DNA of 64,000 bases from Burkholderia pseudomultivorans (GCF_001718415.1 NZ_CP013378.1:1178001-1242000), one strand, 5' to 3'. Counted from the stretch's first letter, positions 54,465 to 63,918 are shown. Notes: generated from the sequence alone by a model not told the origin. A program made the numbers and translations.

Positions 54465-56354
54465 TCAGACAGCCCAGCACGAACAGCCGAACGCGCCCCA
54501 GAAGCCCTTCGCGTCCGAGGTCGGCAACGCACGGCTCCACGCGCTCGCATGCGCATGCCCGTGCAACCCGCACGCGGTCGCGCAGCCGCACATCGCCGCG
54601 GCCGCCGCGCGCTGCAGCGGCGCGCCGTTGCGCTGCGTCGCGCCCCAGCCGCCATAGCCGCCGTACTCGCGCACCGGCGACCAGTCGGGCATCGCGGGCG
54701 GAATCGGCGCGTCGTGCGACGCGAACGGGCCCGCGCCCCACACGATCCTGCCGCCGACCACCGTCAGCAATGCGGTCGTGCCGGCGATATCGTCCGCCGC
54801 GCACGCGAAGAAATCGCGATCCGGGACGACCAGGTCGGCGAGTTGCCCGACCGCGATGCGCCCTTTCCGGCCTTCCTCGTTCGAGAACCACGTCACGTAC
54901 TCGGTCCACATGCGCAGCGCCGTCTCGCGATCGAGCAGGTTGCGCTGCGGATACAGACGCAGCCCGCCGACCGTCTTGCCCGTCACGAGCCACGCGAGCG
55001 ACACCCACGGGTTGTACGACGCGACGCGCGTCGCGTCGGTGCCGGCCGAGACCTTCAGCCCCTTCGACAGCATCTTCGCGACCGGCGGCGTCGCCTCGGC
55101 CGCCTGCGCGCCATAGCGCTCGACGAAATACTCGCCCTGGTACGCCATGCGATGCTGGACTGCGATGCCGCCGCCGAGCGCGGCGATCCGGTCCATCGAT
55201 TTCTCGGAGACGGTTTCCGCGTGATCGAAGAACCAGTTCAGGCCGGCCAGCGGAATGTCCTTGTCGACTTTCTCGAACACGTCGAGCGCGCGGCTGATCG
55301 TTTCGTCGTAGGTCGCATGCAGCCGCCACGGCCAGCGGTTCTGCGCGAGCACGCGCACGACGCCTTCGAGATCGTCTTCCATCTGCGCCGGCAGGTCCGG
55401 GCGCGCGACACGGAAATCCTCGAAGTCGGCCGCCGAGAACACCAGCATCTCGCCCGCGCCGTTGTTGCGGAAATAATCGGTGCCGTCGTGATACTTGACG
55501 CTCTTCGTCCAGTTCACGAAGTCTTCCTTCTCCGCATTCGGCTTCTGCGTGAACAGGTTGTACGCGATGCGGACCGTCATTTCGCCCGCGTCGTGCAGCT
55601 TGCGGATCACCTCGTAATCGTCGGGGTAGTTCTGCGAGCCACCGCCCGCGTCGATCACGCCCGTCACGCCGAGCCGGTTCAGCTCGCGCATGAAGTGGCG
55701 CGTCGAGTTGTACTGGTATTCGAACGGCAGCTTCGGCCCCTTCGCGAGCGTCGCGTAGAGGATCGTCGCGTTCGGGTTCGCGAGCAGCAGGCCGGTCGGA
55801 TTGCCCGCGGCATCGCGCAGGATCGTGCCGCCCGGCGGCTCCGGCGTGTCCTTCGTATAGCCGACCACGCGCAGCGCGGCCGCGTTCAGCAATGCGCGGT
55901 CGTACAGGTGCAGGATGAACACGGGCGTATCGGGCGCGGCCGCGTTGAGCTCGTCGATCGTCGGCAGGCGCTTCTCGACGAACTGATGCTCGGTGAAGCC
56001 GCCGACCACGCGCACCCATTGCGGCGCAGGCGTGACCGCGACCTGCCGTCTCAGCATCTCCATCGCGACCGCGAGCGACGGCACGCCGTCCCAGCGCAGC
56101 TCCATGTTGTAGTTCAGGCCGCCGCGAATCAGGTGGCAGTGGTTGTCGATCAGGCCGGGCAGCACCGTTCGGCCGTCGAGGTCGACGATCCTGGTCTCAC
56201 GACCGGCGAGCGGCATCACGTCGGCGTCGTTGCCAACCGCAACGAAACGGCCAGCGGCAATCGCGACGGCCGTCGCGGCCGGGTTCGCACGGTCGAGGGT
56301 CGTGAACCTTCCGTTGTGAAGGATCAGATCCGGTTGGGACTCGGTTGCGGTCAT
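54465..56354 (-). CDS. YtcJ-type amidohydrolase with cysteine-rich C-terminal tail
   Basis: The 629-residue enzyme has the metal site G-L-I-D-N-H-C-H-L near 68-76, H-A-T-Y-D-E-T near 349-355, F-D-H-A-E-T near 385-390 and S-A-G-T-D-A-T-R near 452-459, as in the YtcJ family. It is about 70 residues longer than the paralogue at 40473. The tail contains C-G-C-A-T-A-C-G and C-S-C pairs and G-H-A-H-A, which could bind extra metal. ATG 56354 has GAGGTG upstream. It is the third gene of an isochorismatase-XapX-amidohydrolase-DoxX operon. The substrate is unknown. Confidence 0.87.
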   Translation of the reverse strand: MTATESQPDLILHNGRFTTLDRANPAATAVAIAAGRFVAVGNDADVMPLAGRETRIVDLDGRTVLPGLIDNHCHLIRGGLNYNMELRWDGVPSLAVAMEMLRRQVAVTPAPQWVRVVGGFTEHQFVEKRLPTIDELNAAAPDTPVFILHLYDRALLNAAALRVVGYTKDTPEPPGGTILRDAAGNPTGLLLANPNATILYATLAKGPKLPFEYQYNSTRHFMRELNRLGVTGVIDAGGGSQNYPDDYEVIRKLHDAGEMTVRIAYNLFTQKPNAEKEDFVNWTKSVKYHDGTDYFRNNGAGEMLVFSAADFEDFRVARPDLPAQMEDDLEGVVRVLAQNRWPWRLHATYDETISRALDVFEKVDKDIPLAGLNWFFDHAETVSEKSMDRIAALGGGIAVQHRMAYQGEYFVERYGAQAAEATPPVAKMLSKGLKVSAGTDATRVASYNPWVSLAWLVTGKTVGGLRLYPQRNLLDRETALRMWTEYVTWFSNEEGRKGRIAVGQLADLVVPDRDFFACAADDIAGTTALLTVVGGRIVWGAGPFASHDAPIPPAMPDWSPVREYGGYGGWGATQRNGAPLQRAAAAAMCGCATACGLHGHAHASAWSRALPTSDAKGFWGAFGCSCWAV

Positions 56355-56373
56355 AAACGTCACCTCGTTTCGA

Positions 56374-56541
56374 TCAGAAGCCAAAAAGCTGTTTGACGGC
56401 GGGAATGGCCTGCACGCCGATCACCATGCCGAGCAACCCGACAAGGGCGATCAGCGGCGGCGCCGGAGAGCGGACCTTGATTGCGCTGTAAATCACACCG
56501 ATCAGCAAGCCCGCGCCAAGGGAAACCAGATAAGGTTCCAT
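56374..56541 (-). CDS. XapX-domain (DUF1427) small membrane protein
   Basis: A 55-residue protein, M-E-P-Y-L-V-S-L-G-A-G at the start, with two hydrophobic segments around R-S-P-A-P-P-L-I-A-L-V-G-L-L-G-M, the XapX hallmark. An ATG three codons upstream (56550) is possible. It lies 19 bp before the amidohydrolase start and is clearly part of that operon. XapX proteins are small inner-membrane proteins of unknown function found beside amidohydrolase and isochorismatase genes. Confidence 0.85.
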   Translation of the reverse strand: MEPYLVSLGAGLLIGVIYSAIKVRSPAPPLIALVGLLGMVIGVQAIPAVKQLFGF

Positions 56542-56709
56542 ACGATCCATTTCTCGGACAGGTAGGAAGGCAGGTCGTACGCGCCGGCAATCGCGCCGCG
56601 AGCGGCAGCCGCGAATCGATCACGCGCCGCCGCCCGCGATTCAGGTCGGCCGATGCCGCGTGTCCGCATCGGGCACGTCGCATCGGCATCGACGGTCGCA
56701 ACGACTGCG

Positions 56710-57396
56710 TTACTTCGCCGGGACCGGCGGGATCGATTCGTGCGGCGTCGCGGTGCGCGGCGCGGCCTTGTGCACCATCGTGTACGCGTAGTCGACACCC
56801 ATCCCGTAGGCGCCCGAATGTTCCTTCACGATCGCCATCACCGCGTCGTAGGTTTCGCGGTGCGCCCAGTCGCGCTGCCACTCGAGCAGTACCTGCTGCC
56901 AGGTGACCGGCACCGCACCGGCCTGCACCATCCGCTGCATCGCGAAGTCGTGCGCGTCCTTCGACGTGCCGCCCGACGCGTCGGCAACCATGTAGATCTC
57001 GTAGTCGCCTTCGAGCATCGCGCAGAGCGCGAACGTCGTATTGCAGACTTCCGTCCACAACCCCGACACGATCACCTTCTTGCGACCGTTCGCGGCGAGC
57101 GCGTCGCGCACCTTCTGGTCGTCCCACGAATTCATCGACGTGCGTTCGAGCGTCTTCTGGTTCGGAAACACGTCGAGCAGTTCGGGATAGGTGTGGCCGG
57201 AGAAACTTTCGCTTTCCACCGTCGTGATCGTGGTCGGGATATTGAACACCTTGGCCGCCTTCGCGAGCCCGACGACGTTGTTCTTCAGCACCTGCCGATC
57301 GATCGACTGCACGCCGAACGCCATTTGCGGCTGCTGATCGATGAAAATCAGCTGGCTGTTATGGGGGGTGAGTACTTCAAGCTTCGGATTGCTCAT
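56710..57396 (-). CDS. Isochorismatase-like cysteine hydrolase (YcaC type)
   Basis: A 228-residue cysteine hydrolase. The catalytic triad is visible as F-I-D-Q-Q (Asp near residue 20), R-K-K-V-I-V-S-G (Lys near 107) and T-E-V-C-N-T-T-F (Cys near 118). The G-G-T-S-K-D-A-H-D-F and M-V-Q-A-G-A-V-P-V-T-W stretches are typical of YcaC-like members. AAGGAC precedes ATG 57396. As first gene of the XapX/amidohydrolase operon it probably hydrolyses an amide or ester in the same pathway. Confidence 0.92.
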   Translation of the reverse strand: MSNPKLEVLTPHNSQLIFIDQQPQMAFGVQSIDRQVLKNNVVGLAKAAKVFNIPTTITTVESESFSGHTYPELLDVFPNQKTLERTSMNSWDDQKVRDALAANGRKKVIVSGLWTEVCNTTFALCAMLEGDYEIYMVADASGGTSKDAHDFAMQRMVQAGAVPVTWQQVLLEWQRDWAHRETYDAVMAIVKEHSGAYGMGVDYAYTMVHKAAPRTATPHESIPPVPAK

Positions 57397-57707
57397 GACG
57401 GTCGTGTCCTTTGACGCGGGGGAAATAGAGAGCCTGCCTCGCCGGCGATCCGGGAGGCGGCCAACGCGCTGGGCCGGAAGGTTTGCCTGCCGGCCGCTGC
57501 AATTCAAAACGCGGATTTATGGTATCGCCAACCAATCAACTCGACGAATAAAATCGCCCAAGCAATTCCTTAAAAGTTCTTAAAAACATCCCATTTAATG
57601 AACAGCCCGAAAAAGGCCTGATACGCTAGACAACAACTTCAAGATCGCAATCCGATCGGTATTTGCTCGTATTTTTCACACGGTAGTCATTCGTTCATAG
57701 CCGAATT
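57397..57707. promoter_or_regulatory. AT-rich divergent promoter region
   Basis: This 311-base gap is clearly AT-richer than the rest of the window, especially 57510-57700. A direct repeat TCCTTAAAA / TTCTTAAAA lies near 57566-57585. It must drive the isochorismatase operon (minus) and the second XapX gene (plus). Confidence 0.5.
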
Positions 57708-57986
57708 ATGAAAGCGTATATTTCTTCGCTGCTGGCCGGCGTTCTTGCCGGCCTCGTTTACTTCGTGATCGGGGTGGCGTCGCCGGCTCCGCCGACCATC
57801 GCGCTGGCCGGCCTGCTCGGCATTCTCGCGGGCGAGCAGATTCTGCCGATCGCCCGCCGGATGCTGTCGGGGATCCGCTTGAAGGCCGCGTGGAGCGACG
57901 CGCAGTGCAGCCAGCACATGTTCGGTCCGCTGCCGGGCGGCCACGCATCCGATGCGGCGAAGAAGCGTCGATCGACGCCGGTGTGA
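57708..57986 (+). CDS. XapX-domain small membrane protein with extended tail
   Basis: The 92-residue protein begins M-K-A-Y-I-S-S-L-L-A-G and has the XapX core V-A-S-P-A-P-P-T-I-A-L-A-G-L-L-G-I near residues 23-39, then a charged tail of about 40 residues not found in the 55-residue paralogue at 56374. No good ribosome site precedes ATG 57708. It is divergent from the isochorismatase operon. Function unknown. Confidence 0.8.
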   Translation: MKAYISSLLAGVLAGLVYFVIGVASPAPPTIALAGLLGILAGEQILPIARRMLSGIRLKAAWSDAQCSQHMFGPLPGGHASDAAKKRRSTPV

Positions 57987-58196
57987 CGCGCGTCGACCGA
58001 ATTCGGCGATTCGAGGAAACGGAAATGCTGGGGCGCGACTGGCGGGCCGGCCGAACTCGCGGGCGTGGCACGCTGCGATCGGCGCGAAGCGGCATGGCGC
58101 CTGCGGCCCCGCTGCGGGATGAATTATTCTGAATCGTATTGGACCAAGCGGTGCGTGGCGATAACATGACAGCCCGACGCCATCGTGGAATCCATC

Positions 58197-59105
58197 ATGA
58201 AGCTGTCATTCGAAGCACTCGAAGCGCTGGACGCGATCGACCGAACCGGCACGTTCGCCGAAGCCGCGGAGCTGCTGCATCGCGTGCCGTCCGCGCTGAC
58301 TTACCTCGTACAAAAGCTCGAAGGCGACCTCGGCGTCGCGCTGTTCGACCGCAGCGGACGTCGTGCGAAGCTCACGCACGCGGGCCGCGTGGTCGTCGAA
58401 GAGGGCCGCCGGCTGCTGCATGCGGCCGAACAACTCGAACTCAAGGCGCAGCGCGCCCAGCAAGGCTGGGAAACGGAGCTTCGCCTCTGTATCGACGAGA
58501 TCCTGCCCTTCGAAGCGTTGTGGCCGTATGTGCATACGTTCTACGGACTCGAGATGGACACGCGCTTGCGCCTGTCCACCGAAGTGCTCGGCGGAACCTG
58601 GGACGCGCTGATTTCGCGCCGCGCGGATCTCGTCGTCGGCGCGGCCGGCGAGCCGCCGGAGCTGCCTGACATCGTTGCGCGGCCGATCGGTACGCTCAGA
58701 CACGTGTTCGCCGTCGCGCCCGATCATCCGCTCGCGGCATTGCCCGAGCCGCTGTCGATGGCGTCGGTCGTCGAGTATCGGGGCGCCGTGATCAGCGATA
58801 CCTCGCGCGAACTGCAGCCGCGTTCGATCGCCATCGACGCCGGGCAGCCGTATCTCGCGGTGCCCACGCTCGCCGCCAAGCTGGCCGCGCAGTGCGAGGG
58901 GCTCGCGGTCGGCACGCTGCCGGAGTGCATCGCGGCGCGCGCGATCGCGCAGGGCAAGCTCGTCGCGCGCCAGGTCACCGGCATGCGCGACACGACCCAT
59001 TGCTATATCGCATGGCGCGGCGACGAGGCCGGGCGCGCGCTGCACTGGTGGGTCGAGCAGCTCGCGCGCCCCAACCTCGTCGACCGGTTCACCGCGCTCG
59101 CCTGA
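58197..59105 (+). CDS. LysR-family regulator near the isochorismatase/amidohydrolase operon
   Basis: A 302-residue LysR protein: HTH at residues 3-62 (T-G-T-F-A-E-A-A-E-L-L-H-R-V-P-S-A-L-T-Y-L-V-Q-K-L-E) and a substrate-binding domain beginning near residue 88. ATG 58197 fits the family; GTG 58185 is possible. The recognition helix with V-P-S-A-L-T is of the YafC/AllS subgroup. It is the nearest regulator to the XapX genes and the divergent operon, which it probably controls. Confidence 0.9.
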   Translation: MKLSFEALEALDAIDRTGTFAEAAELLHRVPSALTYLVQKLEGDLGVALFDRSGRRAKLTHAGRVVVEEGRRLLHAAEQLELKAQRAQQGWETELRLCIDEILPFEALWPYVHTFYGLEMDTRLRLSTEVLGGTWDALISRRADLVVGAAGEPPELPDIVARPIGTLRHVFAVAPDHPLAALPEPLSMASVVEYRGAVISDTSRELQPRSIAIDAGQPYLAVPTLAAKLAAQCEGLAVGTLPECIAARAIAQGKLVARQVTGMRDTTHCYIAWRGDEAGRALHWWVEQLARPNLVDRFTALA

Positions 59106-59177
59106 TGCCGTCGCGCGCGAGCCGCGCACGCCGATTGCACCGATCGGCACGCACGCTTCCGTCATGCTGCGGCCGCG

Positions 59178-60641
59178 TCAACCGAACGACTCGTGAAGGC
59201 GCTTCATCTCCTTCTCGAGCCACTCGATCAGCTTGAACGACGCATGCGCCTGCGCGGCCGGCGGAATCATCATCCGCTCCTCGGTCGCGATGTGCTCGGT
59301 CAGCGATTCGCACATCAGGCGCCCGAGCTCGGGTTTTCTCGCAATCAGCGGCGACAGGTCGCGGCTGCTCAGCTGATAGGCCGTCACGGTGGTCACCGCG
59401 TAGACCGTCGCATGCAGTTGCGTGCCGGCCAGCACGACGGACTGACCGATCGCGTCGCCCGGCGCCATTCGCCTGACTTCCTTGTCGCCGGTCGCGGCCG
59501 GCACGAACACCGACGCAACGCCGGACCCGACGATCGTCAGCAGGCGCGCATCGGAATTCGACGCATAGATCGTCTCCCCGGCATGGAATACGCGCGACGC
59601 CAGCGCATCGGCCAGCACCGCCAGATCCTCGTCGTCGAGCTGCCTGAAGAGCTCGACCGCGTGCAACAGCCGCTGACCGCGTAATACCGGCCGGTGGGCT
59701 GCACCCGTCCCACCGAGCGGGCGCAGCGCGATGTCCGCCGCTGCCAGATGCCGGTGGGCGAGATCGTAGAGCCGGTTGCGTACCCTCAACTTTTTTTCGA
59801 GCGCGTCGACGTAACAGACGAGTTCATATTCGACGGAGTTGGTCCTGAATGCCTTGACGACCGAGACCGGCGCGGGACTCGTCAGCACGTCGAGCGAACT
59901 GGCGGCAGCGCGGTCGAGCGCGTCGACGACGATGGCCGGCCGCACCGCCGGATCGATCTCGATGGTCAGCGTCACGCCGTGCACGCTCGCGGGTTCGCTC
60001 AGGTTGACGATCGTCGCCTTCGCCGCCGCGCTGTTCGGCACGACGACCAGGTTGCCGAGGCTGTCGATCATCTTGGTCGCGCGCCAGTTGCTTTCGACGA
60101 TCCGCCCTTCCAGAGCGCCGATGGCCACCGTATCGCCGAGCCGAAACGGCTGGGTGGTATTCAGCACGAGGCCCGAGAACACGTCGTTCAGCGTGTTCTG
60201 CACGGCCAGGCCCAGGATCACGGCCATCGCGCCCGACGTCGCGACCACGCCGCTCAGCGGCAGGCCCAGCAGGTTGCCCAGCGCGGCCACCGCAGCCGCG
60301 CCGAACACGATGCCGGCGGCGATGTCATGAAACAGCCGCTGGGTACGCCATGCGCGCGGCAACAACAGGCGGTCCAGCATCAGGCTGAACACCAGCGCGC
60401 ACTGCAGCCACCACGCGACGCCGATCGCCTGGATCGCCAGCCGGTCGAACCGGTCGGGCGATGGCGGAACCGCGAGCGGGCTCACGCCGGTGGCAAACAG
60501 CACATAGGTCAACGCGGCGAACGACACGCAGCGCCAGACCGCCTTCGTCGTCGAACGGCCGGCCCCGAGCAGCCGCCATGCGGCGAGATCGGCAACGACG
60601 ATCGGTGCGCCGTAAACGACCGTGGCGGACAGGTTCAGCAT
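59178..60641 (-). CDS. MscS-type mechanosensitive channel fused to a cyclic-nucleotide-binding domain
   Basis: A 487-residue protein. Three to four membrane helices come first. The MscS pore helix and beta domain follow (G-A-M-A-V-I-L-G-L-A-V-Q-N-T-L-N-D-V-F-S-G-L near 138-159; P-F-R-L-G-D-T-V near 166-173; V-V-P-N-S near 199-203). From about 325 to 445 there is a cNMP-binding-like domain (L-D-D-E-D-L-A-V-L-A-D-A; M-A-P-G-D-A-I-G-Q-S near 392-401). The phosphate-binding cassette lacks the usual R-S-A, so the ligand may not be cAMP. It would gate ion flow in response to tension and a ligand. Confidence 0.9.
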   Translation of the reverse strand: MLNLSATVVYGAPIVVADLAAWRLLGAGRSTTKAVWRCVSFAALTYVLFATGVSPLAVPPSPDRFDRLAIQAIGVAWWLQCALVFSLMLDRLLLPRAWRTQRLFHDIAAGIVFGAAAVAALGNLLGLPLSGVVATSGAMAVILGLAVQNTLNDVFSGLVLNTTQPFRLGDTVAIGALEGRIVESNWRATKMIDSLGNLVVVPNSAAAKATIVNLSEPASVHGVTLTIEIDPAVRPAIVVDALDRAAASSLDVLTSPAPVSVVKAFRTNSVEYELVCYVDALEKKLRVRNRLYDLAHRHLAAADIALRPLGGTGAAHRPVLRGQRLLHAVELFRQLDDEDLAVLADALASRVFHAGETIYASNSDARLLTIVGSGVASVFVPAATGDKEVRRMAPGDAIGQSVVLAGTQLHATVYAVTTVTAYQLSSRDLSPLIARKPELGRLMCESLTEHIATEERMMIPPAAQAHASFKLIEWLEKEMKRLHESFG

Positions 60642-61008
60642 GCCGAAACAGGTCGCACGCGCGTTGCGAGACAGGCCGGAAGTCCGAGCGATCGCATGGC
60701 GCGGGTTACCGGCGCCGGCGAGCGCGCGCCGGCAGCGTATCGGAAGTCATCAGGGCGGACTGGACAGGTTTCATGCGGTCATCGTTGGTTGACGTGCGAG
60801 GCCGCCGCGGCGACCCAGGCGCCGACCGGCACCCCACGCTGGCATGCGGGCGTCGCGACACCTCGACGGGCGACGGTGCGCCGATGTCGGCCCGCCCGCA
60901 TGCGCGCGCGAAGCACCGATAGTCCCCGTGCATGCAATGTAGACGTACCAATCGACGCCGTCCTGTGTTCAAGCTGAAACGTTCTGAACTCGCGGCGGCC
61001 GCGCGAGA
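60642..61008. other. Intergenic region after the winged-helix ATPase gene
   Basis: No gene is recognised in these 367 bases. I checked whether the region continues the regulator above in another frame: frames stay open because of GC bias but show no TPR-like pattern. The end near 60642-60720 probably holds the MscS-like promoter. Confidence 0.4.
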
Positions 61009-62808
61009 TCAGGGCTCGCGCGGCGGCTCGGCCTCGCCCCCCTCGAACCCGAGCGCGTGCACTTCCGACCATGCGTCGTGCGCGACCTGCGGCGGCCCGG
61101 CGGTATGCGCGAGCGCGGCGGCATACGCGGCCAGCAGACGCACGCGCGCATCCACGAGTGCGCGCGTGTCCGTCATATTGCGCATCGCGTCGAGCGCCGT
61201 GCGCGCCCGTTCGCGACACTCGTCCACGAGCGACAGGTCGAACAGGCATGGCACCGCCACCGCCGCCAGCGCAATGCCGACCTCAGCATTGCCGTTCGGC
61301 GAAAACGCCCAGTCGAGCGCCGCGCGCAGATTGCCGAGTTCGCGCCGGACCACTTCGCGCCGCGATTCGGCGCGCGGCCCGTCACCGCCGTTGCCGGCGC
61401 GGGACGCGAGCCTGAACAACGCAAGGAAATAGTTCGCATGCGCGAGTGCCGCGGCCGCGCATTCACCGTTGTTCTCGAGCTGCTGCAGCGCGTAGGCACG
61501 CGTCGTCGTCAGCAGCCGGTAGCGCGGCGCGTCGTGCGCGCCGTCGAGGCTGAGCAGCGACTTCGCGACGAGGCTGCCGATCGAGTCGAGCAGTTCCGCA
61601 TCGGACAGGCCCTTGGTGCCCACGATATCGCGCACCGCATCGATCGAGAAGCTGTCCCGGAACACGCCGAGCCACCGGAGCAGTCGGCGTTCCGAATCGC
61701 CGAGCAGGCGGTAGCTCCAGTCGTACATCGCCTGCAGCGTCTGGTGACGCGGCAATGCGGTACGAAACCCGCCGGTCAGCAGCCTGAAATGGTCGTCGAG
61801 ATGTGCGGCCAGCACATCGATGCCGAGCACCGCGGCGCGCGCGGCCGCGAGCTCGATGGCGAGCGGCAGGCCGTCGAGACGCCGGCATACCGCCGCCATC
61901 AGCGACACGCTGCGTTCGTCGAGCGGGAAGCGCGGGTCGGCCGCGCGCACGCGCGCCGAGAACAGCTGCACTGCACTTGCGTTCAGGATCTCGGCATCCC
62001 CCGCGTCTTCGCCGGGGACCTCGAGCGGCGGAATCGGACACAGCCGCTCGCCCTGGACACGCAGCGCCTCGCGGCTGGTCGCGAGCACGCACAGGCCGGC
62101 GTCGGATTCGGTCAGCGCGGTCGCGATCTGCGCGGCGGCGTCGAGCAGATGCTCGCAATTGTCGAGCACCAGCAGCATCCGGCGATGCGCGACGGTATCC
62201 AGTACCGCGTCGAGTGTCAGCGAGCCGGCCGGCTGAACGATGCCGAACGCGCCCGCCAGCGCGTCCGGCACGAACTGCGGACACGCGACGGTGGCCAGCG
62301 ACACGAACGCGGCGCCATCCGGAAACCTCGCCTCGGCCCGCATCGCCGCTTCGAGCGCGACCCGCGTCTTGCCGATGCCGCCCGCGCCCACCAGCGTCAC
62401 GATCCGCGCGCTGTCGACCGCGGCCAGCACCTCGGCGACGGTCTGCTCGCGGCCGACCAGCGCGGTCGGCGCGGCCGTCAGCCGCGACGCCGCAGGACGC
62501 ACGGGCGCGGCGCTTTCGACCCGGCCGCCGACCAGCCGGTAGCCGCGCCCGGGCACCGTGATGATCAGGTTGCGGTCGTCGCCCAGTGCCTTGCGCAGCG
62601 CGGCGATATGCACCTGCAGGTTGTTTTCCTCCACGATCGTGTGCGGCCACACGCGCTGCATGATTTCGTCTTTCGATACCAATGCACCGTTCGCCCGAAT
62701 CAGCAGTTCGAGAATTTCGAATGCGCGGCTGCCGACGCGCAGCAGCTTGCCGTTCGCGCGAATTTCACGCCGGTCGAGAAAAACGTGAAGGGTTCCAATC
62801 CGGATCAT
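61009..62808 (-). CDS. OmpR-type winged-helix DNA-binding protein with AAA/NB-ARC-like ATPase
   Basis: A 599-residue signalling regulator. Residues 1-95 form an OmpR/CadC-type winged helix (V-S-K-D-E-I-M-Q-R-V-W and V-H-I-A-A-L-R-K-A-L-G). An ATPase follows with Walker A G-A-G-G-I-G-K-T (141-148), Walker B L-L-V-L-D-N-C-E-H near 209-217, sensor A-T-S-R-E-A-L and G-L-P-L-A-I-E-L-A-A-A-R. The C-terminal 180 residues are helical and TPR-like but short; many relatives have several hundred more residues. ATG 62808 lacks a ribosome site. It resembles regulators of the ATPase-linked SARP/LuxR-like class. Confidence 0.88.
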   Translation of the reverse strand: MIRIGTLHVFLDRREIRANGKLLRVGSRAFEILELLIRANGALVSKDEIMQRVWPHTIVEENNLQVHIAALRKALGDDRNLIITVPGRGYRLVGGRVESAAPVRPAASRLTAAPTALVGREQTVAEVLAAVDSARIVTLVGAGGIGKTRVALEAAMRAEARFPDGAAFVSLATVACPQFVPDALAGAFGIVQPAGSLTLDAVLDTVAHRRMLLVLDNCEHLLDAAAQIATALTESDAGLCVLATSREALRVQGERLCPIPPLEVPGEDAGDAEILNASAVQLFSARVRAADPRFPLDERSVSLMAAVCRRLDGLPLAIELAAARAAVLGIDVLAAHLDDHFRLLTGGFRTALPRHQTLQAMYDWSYRLLGDSERRLLRWLGVFRDSFSIDAVRDIVGTKGLSDAELLDSIGSLVAKSLLSLDGAHDAPRYRLLTTTRAYALQQLENNGECAAAALAHANYFLALFRLASRAGNGGDGPRAESRREVVRRELGNLRAALDWAFSPNGNAEVGIALAAVAVPCLFDLSLVDECRERARTALDAMRNMTDTRALVDARVRLLAAYAAALAHTAGPPQVAHDAWSEVHALGFEGGEAEPPREP

Positions 62809-63276
62809 GGGAATTTTTAAACGACTTCATTCATTGATGCCCTGTCAGAAATGACACCGGTTTGATGCACATGCTACGGCATTTACCGATTCAATTGATT
62901 CAAATTATCAGAACCCACTGAGCAAATTTTTTGAATCGATGGAAACCGCGGGTAGCGGCCCTTCCCATGGTGCATGGCGGGACACTCCGGGAGCGTCCGG
63001 CATTTTCAATTCGCGAAATCGAGGTTCATCCATGAATCGATTCCACTGACTTTATTCGGCATAGTTAATCGAATTGACGGATGAATCGTACACAGTTGCA
63101 CTCAGGTAAAAACGACTTGAGATGCACGGCTGGACTGATTCCCGAGGCAGCGATCGGCCGATTTTCCGTTCAGAAAAATTCAGGTTCGGCTCAAGACATT
63201 CAGCGGCGCGACGCGCGACCATCTTCCGACGCCGTCAGCGTCAAGCGACCGCCGCCACGCCGCGAGGAACACGATC
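62809..63276. promoter_or_regulatory. AT-rich divergent region with repeated GATTCAA half-sites
   Basis: No gene is seen in these 468 bases. The stretch 62870-62955 is markedly AT-rich and contains CGATTCAA at 62887-62894, GATTCAAATT at 62897-62906 and the inverted TTGAATCG at 62941-62948. It is upstream of the winged-helix gene and of the HD-domain gene and looks like a multi-site operator. Confidence 0.55.
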
Positions 63277-63918
63277 ATGGGCACCCGTATCGCCGGCATC
63301 CGGATTCCCGACGGCCCGATGGCGCGCGAGGCCGCCGCGATCGTGCGCGCCAGCGAACCAGAACTGCTGTTCCGCCACGCGATGCGCGTGTTCGCGTTTG
63401 CATCGATCCTCGGTCGGCGTCGCGATATCGCGTTCGATGCCGAACTGCTGTACGTCTCCGCGCTGTTCCATGACTTCGGCCTGACCGAGCGCTACCGGCA
63501 TTCGCGCCAACGCTTCGAGATCGACGGCGCGAACGCCGCGCACGCGTTCCTCGACGCACACGGCGTCGCCGCCGACGATGCGGCGGAGGTCTGGCGCGCG
63601 ATCGCGCTGCATGCGACGTTCGGCATTCACCCGTACATGACGCCATTGACGATGCTGCTCGGCGCCGGCATCGAGACGGATCTCTTCGCGCGTCATTTCG
63701 ACGAAGTGAGCCGCTCCGCACGCGATGAAATCCTGCGCGCATGGCCGCGCGGCCCGGGTTTCAAGGAGTTGTTCCTCGAGGCGCTTGGTGCGGGAATCGC
63801 CCATCGCCCGGCGACTGCGTTCGGCAACGTCTGCGCCGACGTGCTCGAACGTTGCGACCCGGACTATCGTCGGACGAATTTCTGCGGCCTGGTGCTCGGC
63901 TCCAAATGGATCGACTGA
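63277..63918 (+). CDS. HD-domain protein (predicted metal-dependent phosphohydrolase)
   Basis: A 213-residue protein of the HD superfamily: H near 34 in F-R-H-A-M-R-V, the paired H-D in S-A-L-F-H-D-F-G near 65-68, and a later H-A-T-F-G-I-H near 112-118, which would bind the metal. Many such proteins are annotated as cyanamide hydratase-like. GAGGAAC lies upstream of ATG 63277. It is divergent from the winged-helix ATPase gene. Substrate unknown. No feature is seen from 63919 to the window end. Confidence 0.88.
   Translation: MGTRIAGIRIPDGPMAREAAAIVRASEPELLFRHAMRVFAFASILGRRRDIAFDAELLYVSALFHDFGLTERYRHSRQRFEIDGANAAHAFLDAHGVAADDAAEVWRAIALHATFGIHPYMTPLTMLLGAGIETDLFARHFDEVSRSARDEILRAWPRGPGFKELFLEALGAGIAHRPATAFGNVCADVLERCDPDYRRTNFCGLVLGSKWID

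Noticed and set aside
60642..61008. Frameshifted C-terminal remainder of the winged-helix ATPase gene
   Set aside because: Other frames downstream of the stop are open through GC bias but show no TPR-like helical pattern continuing the protein.
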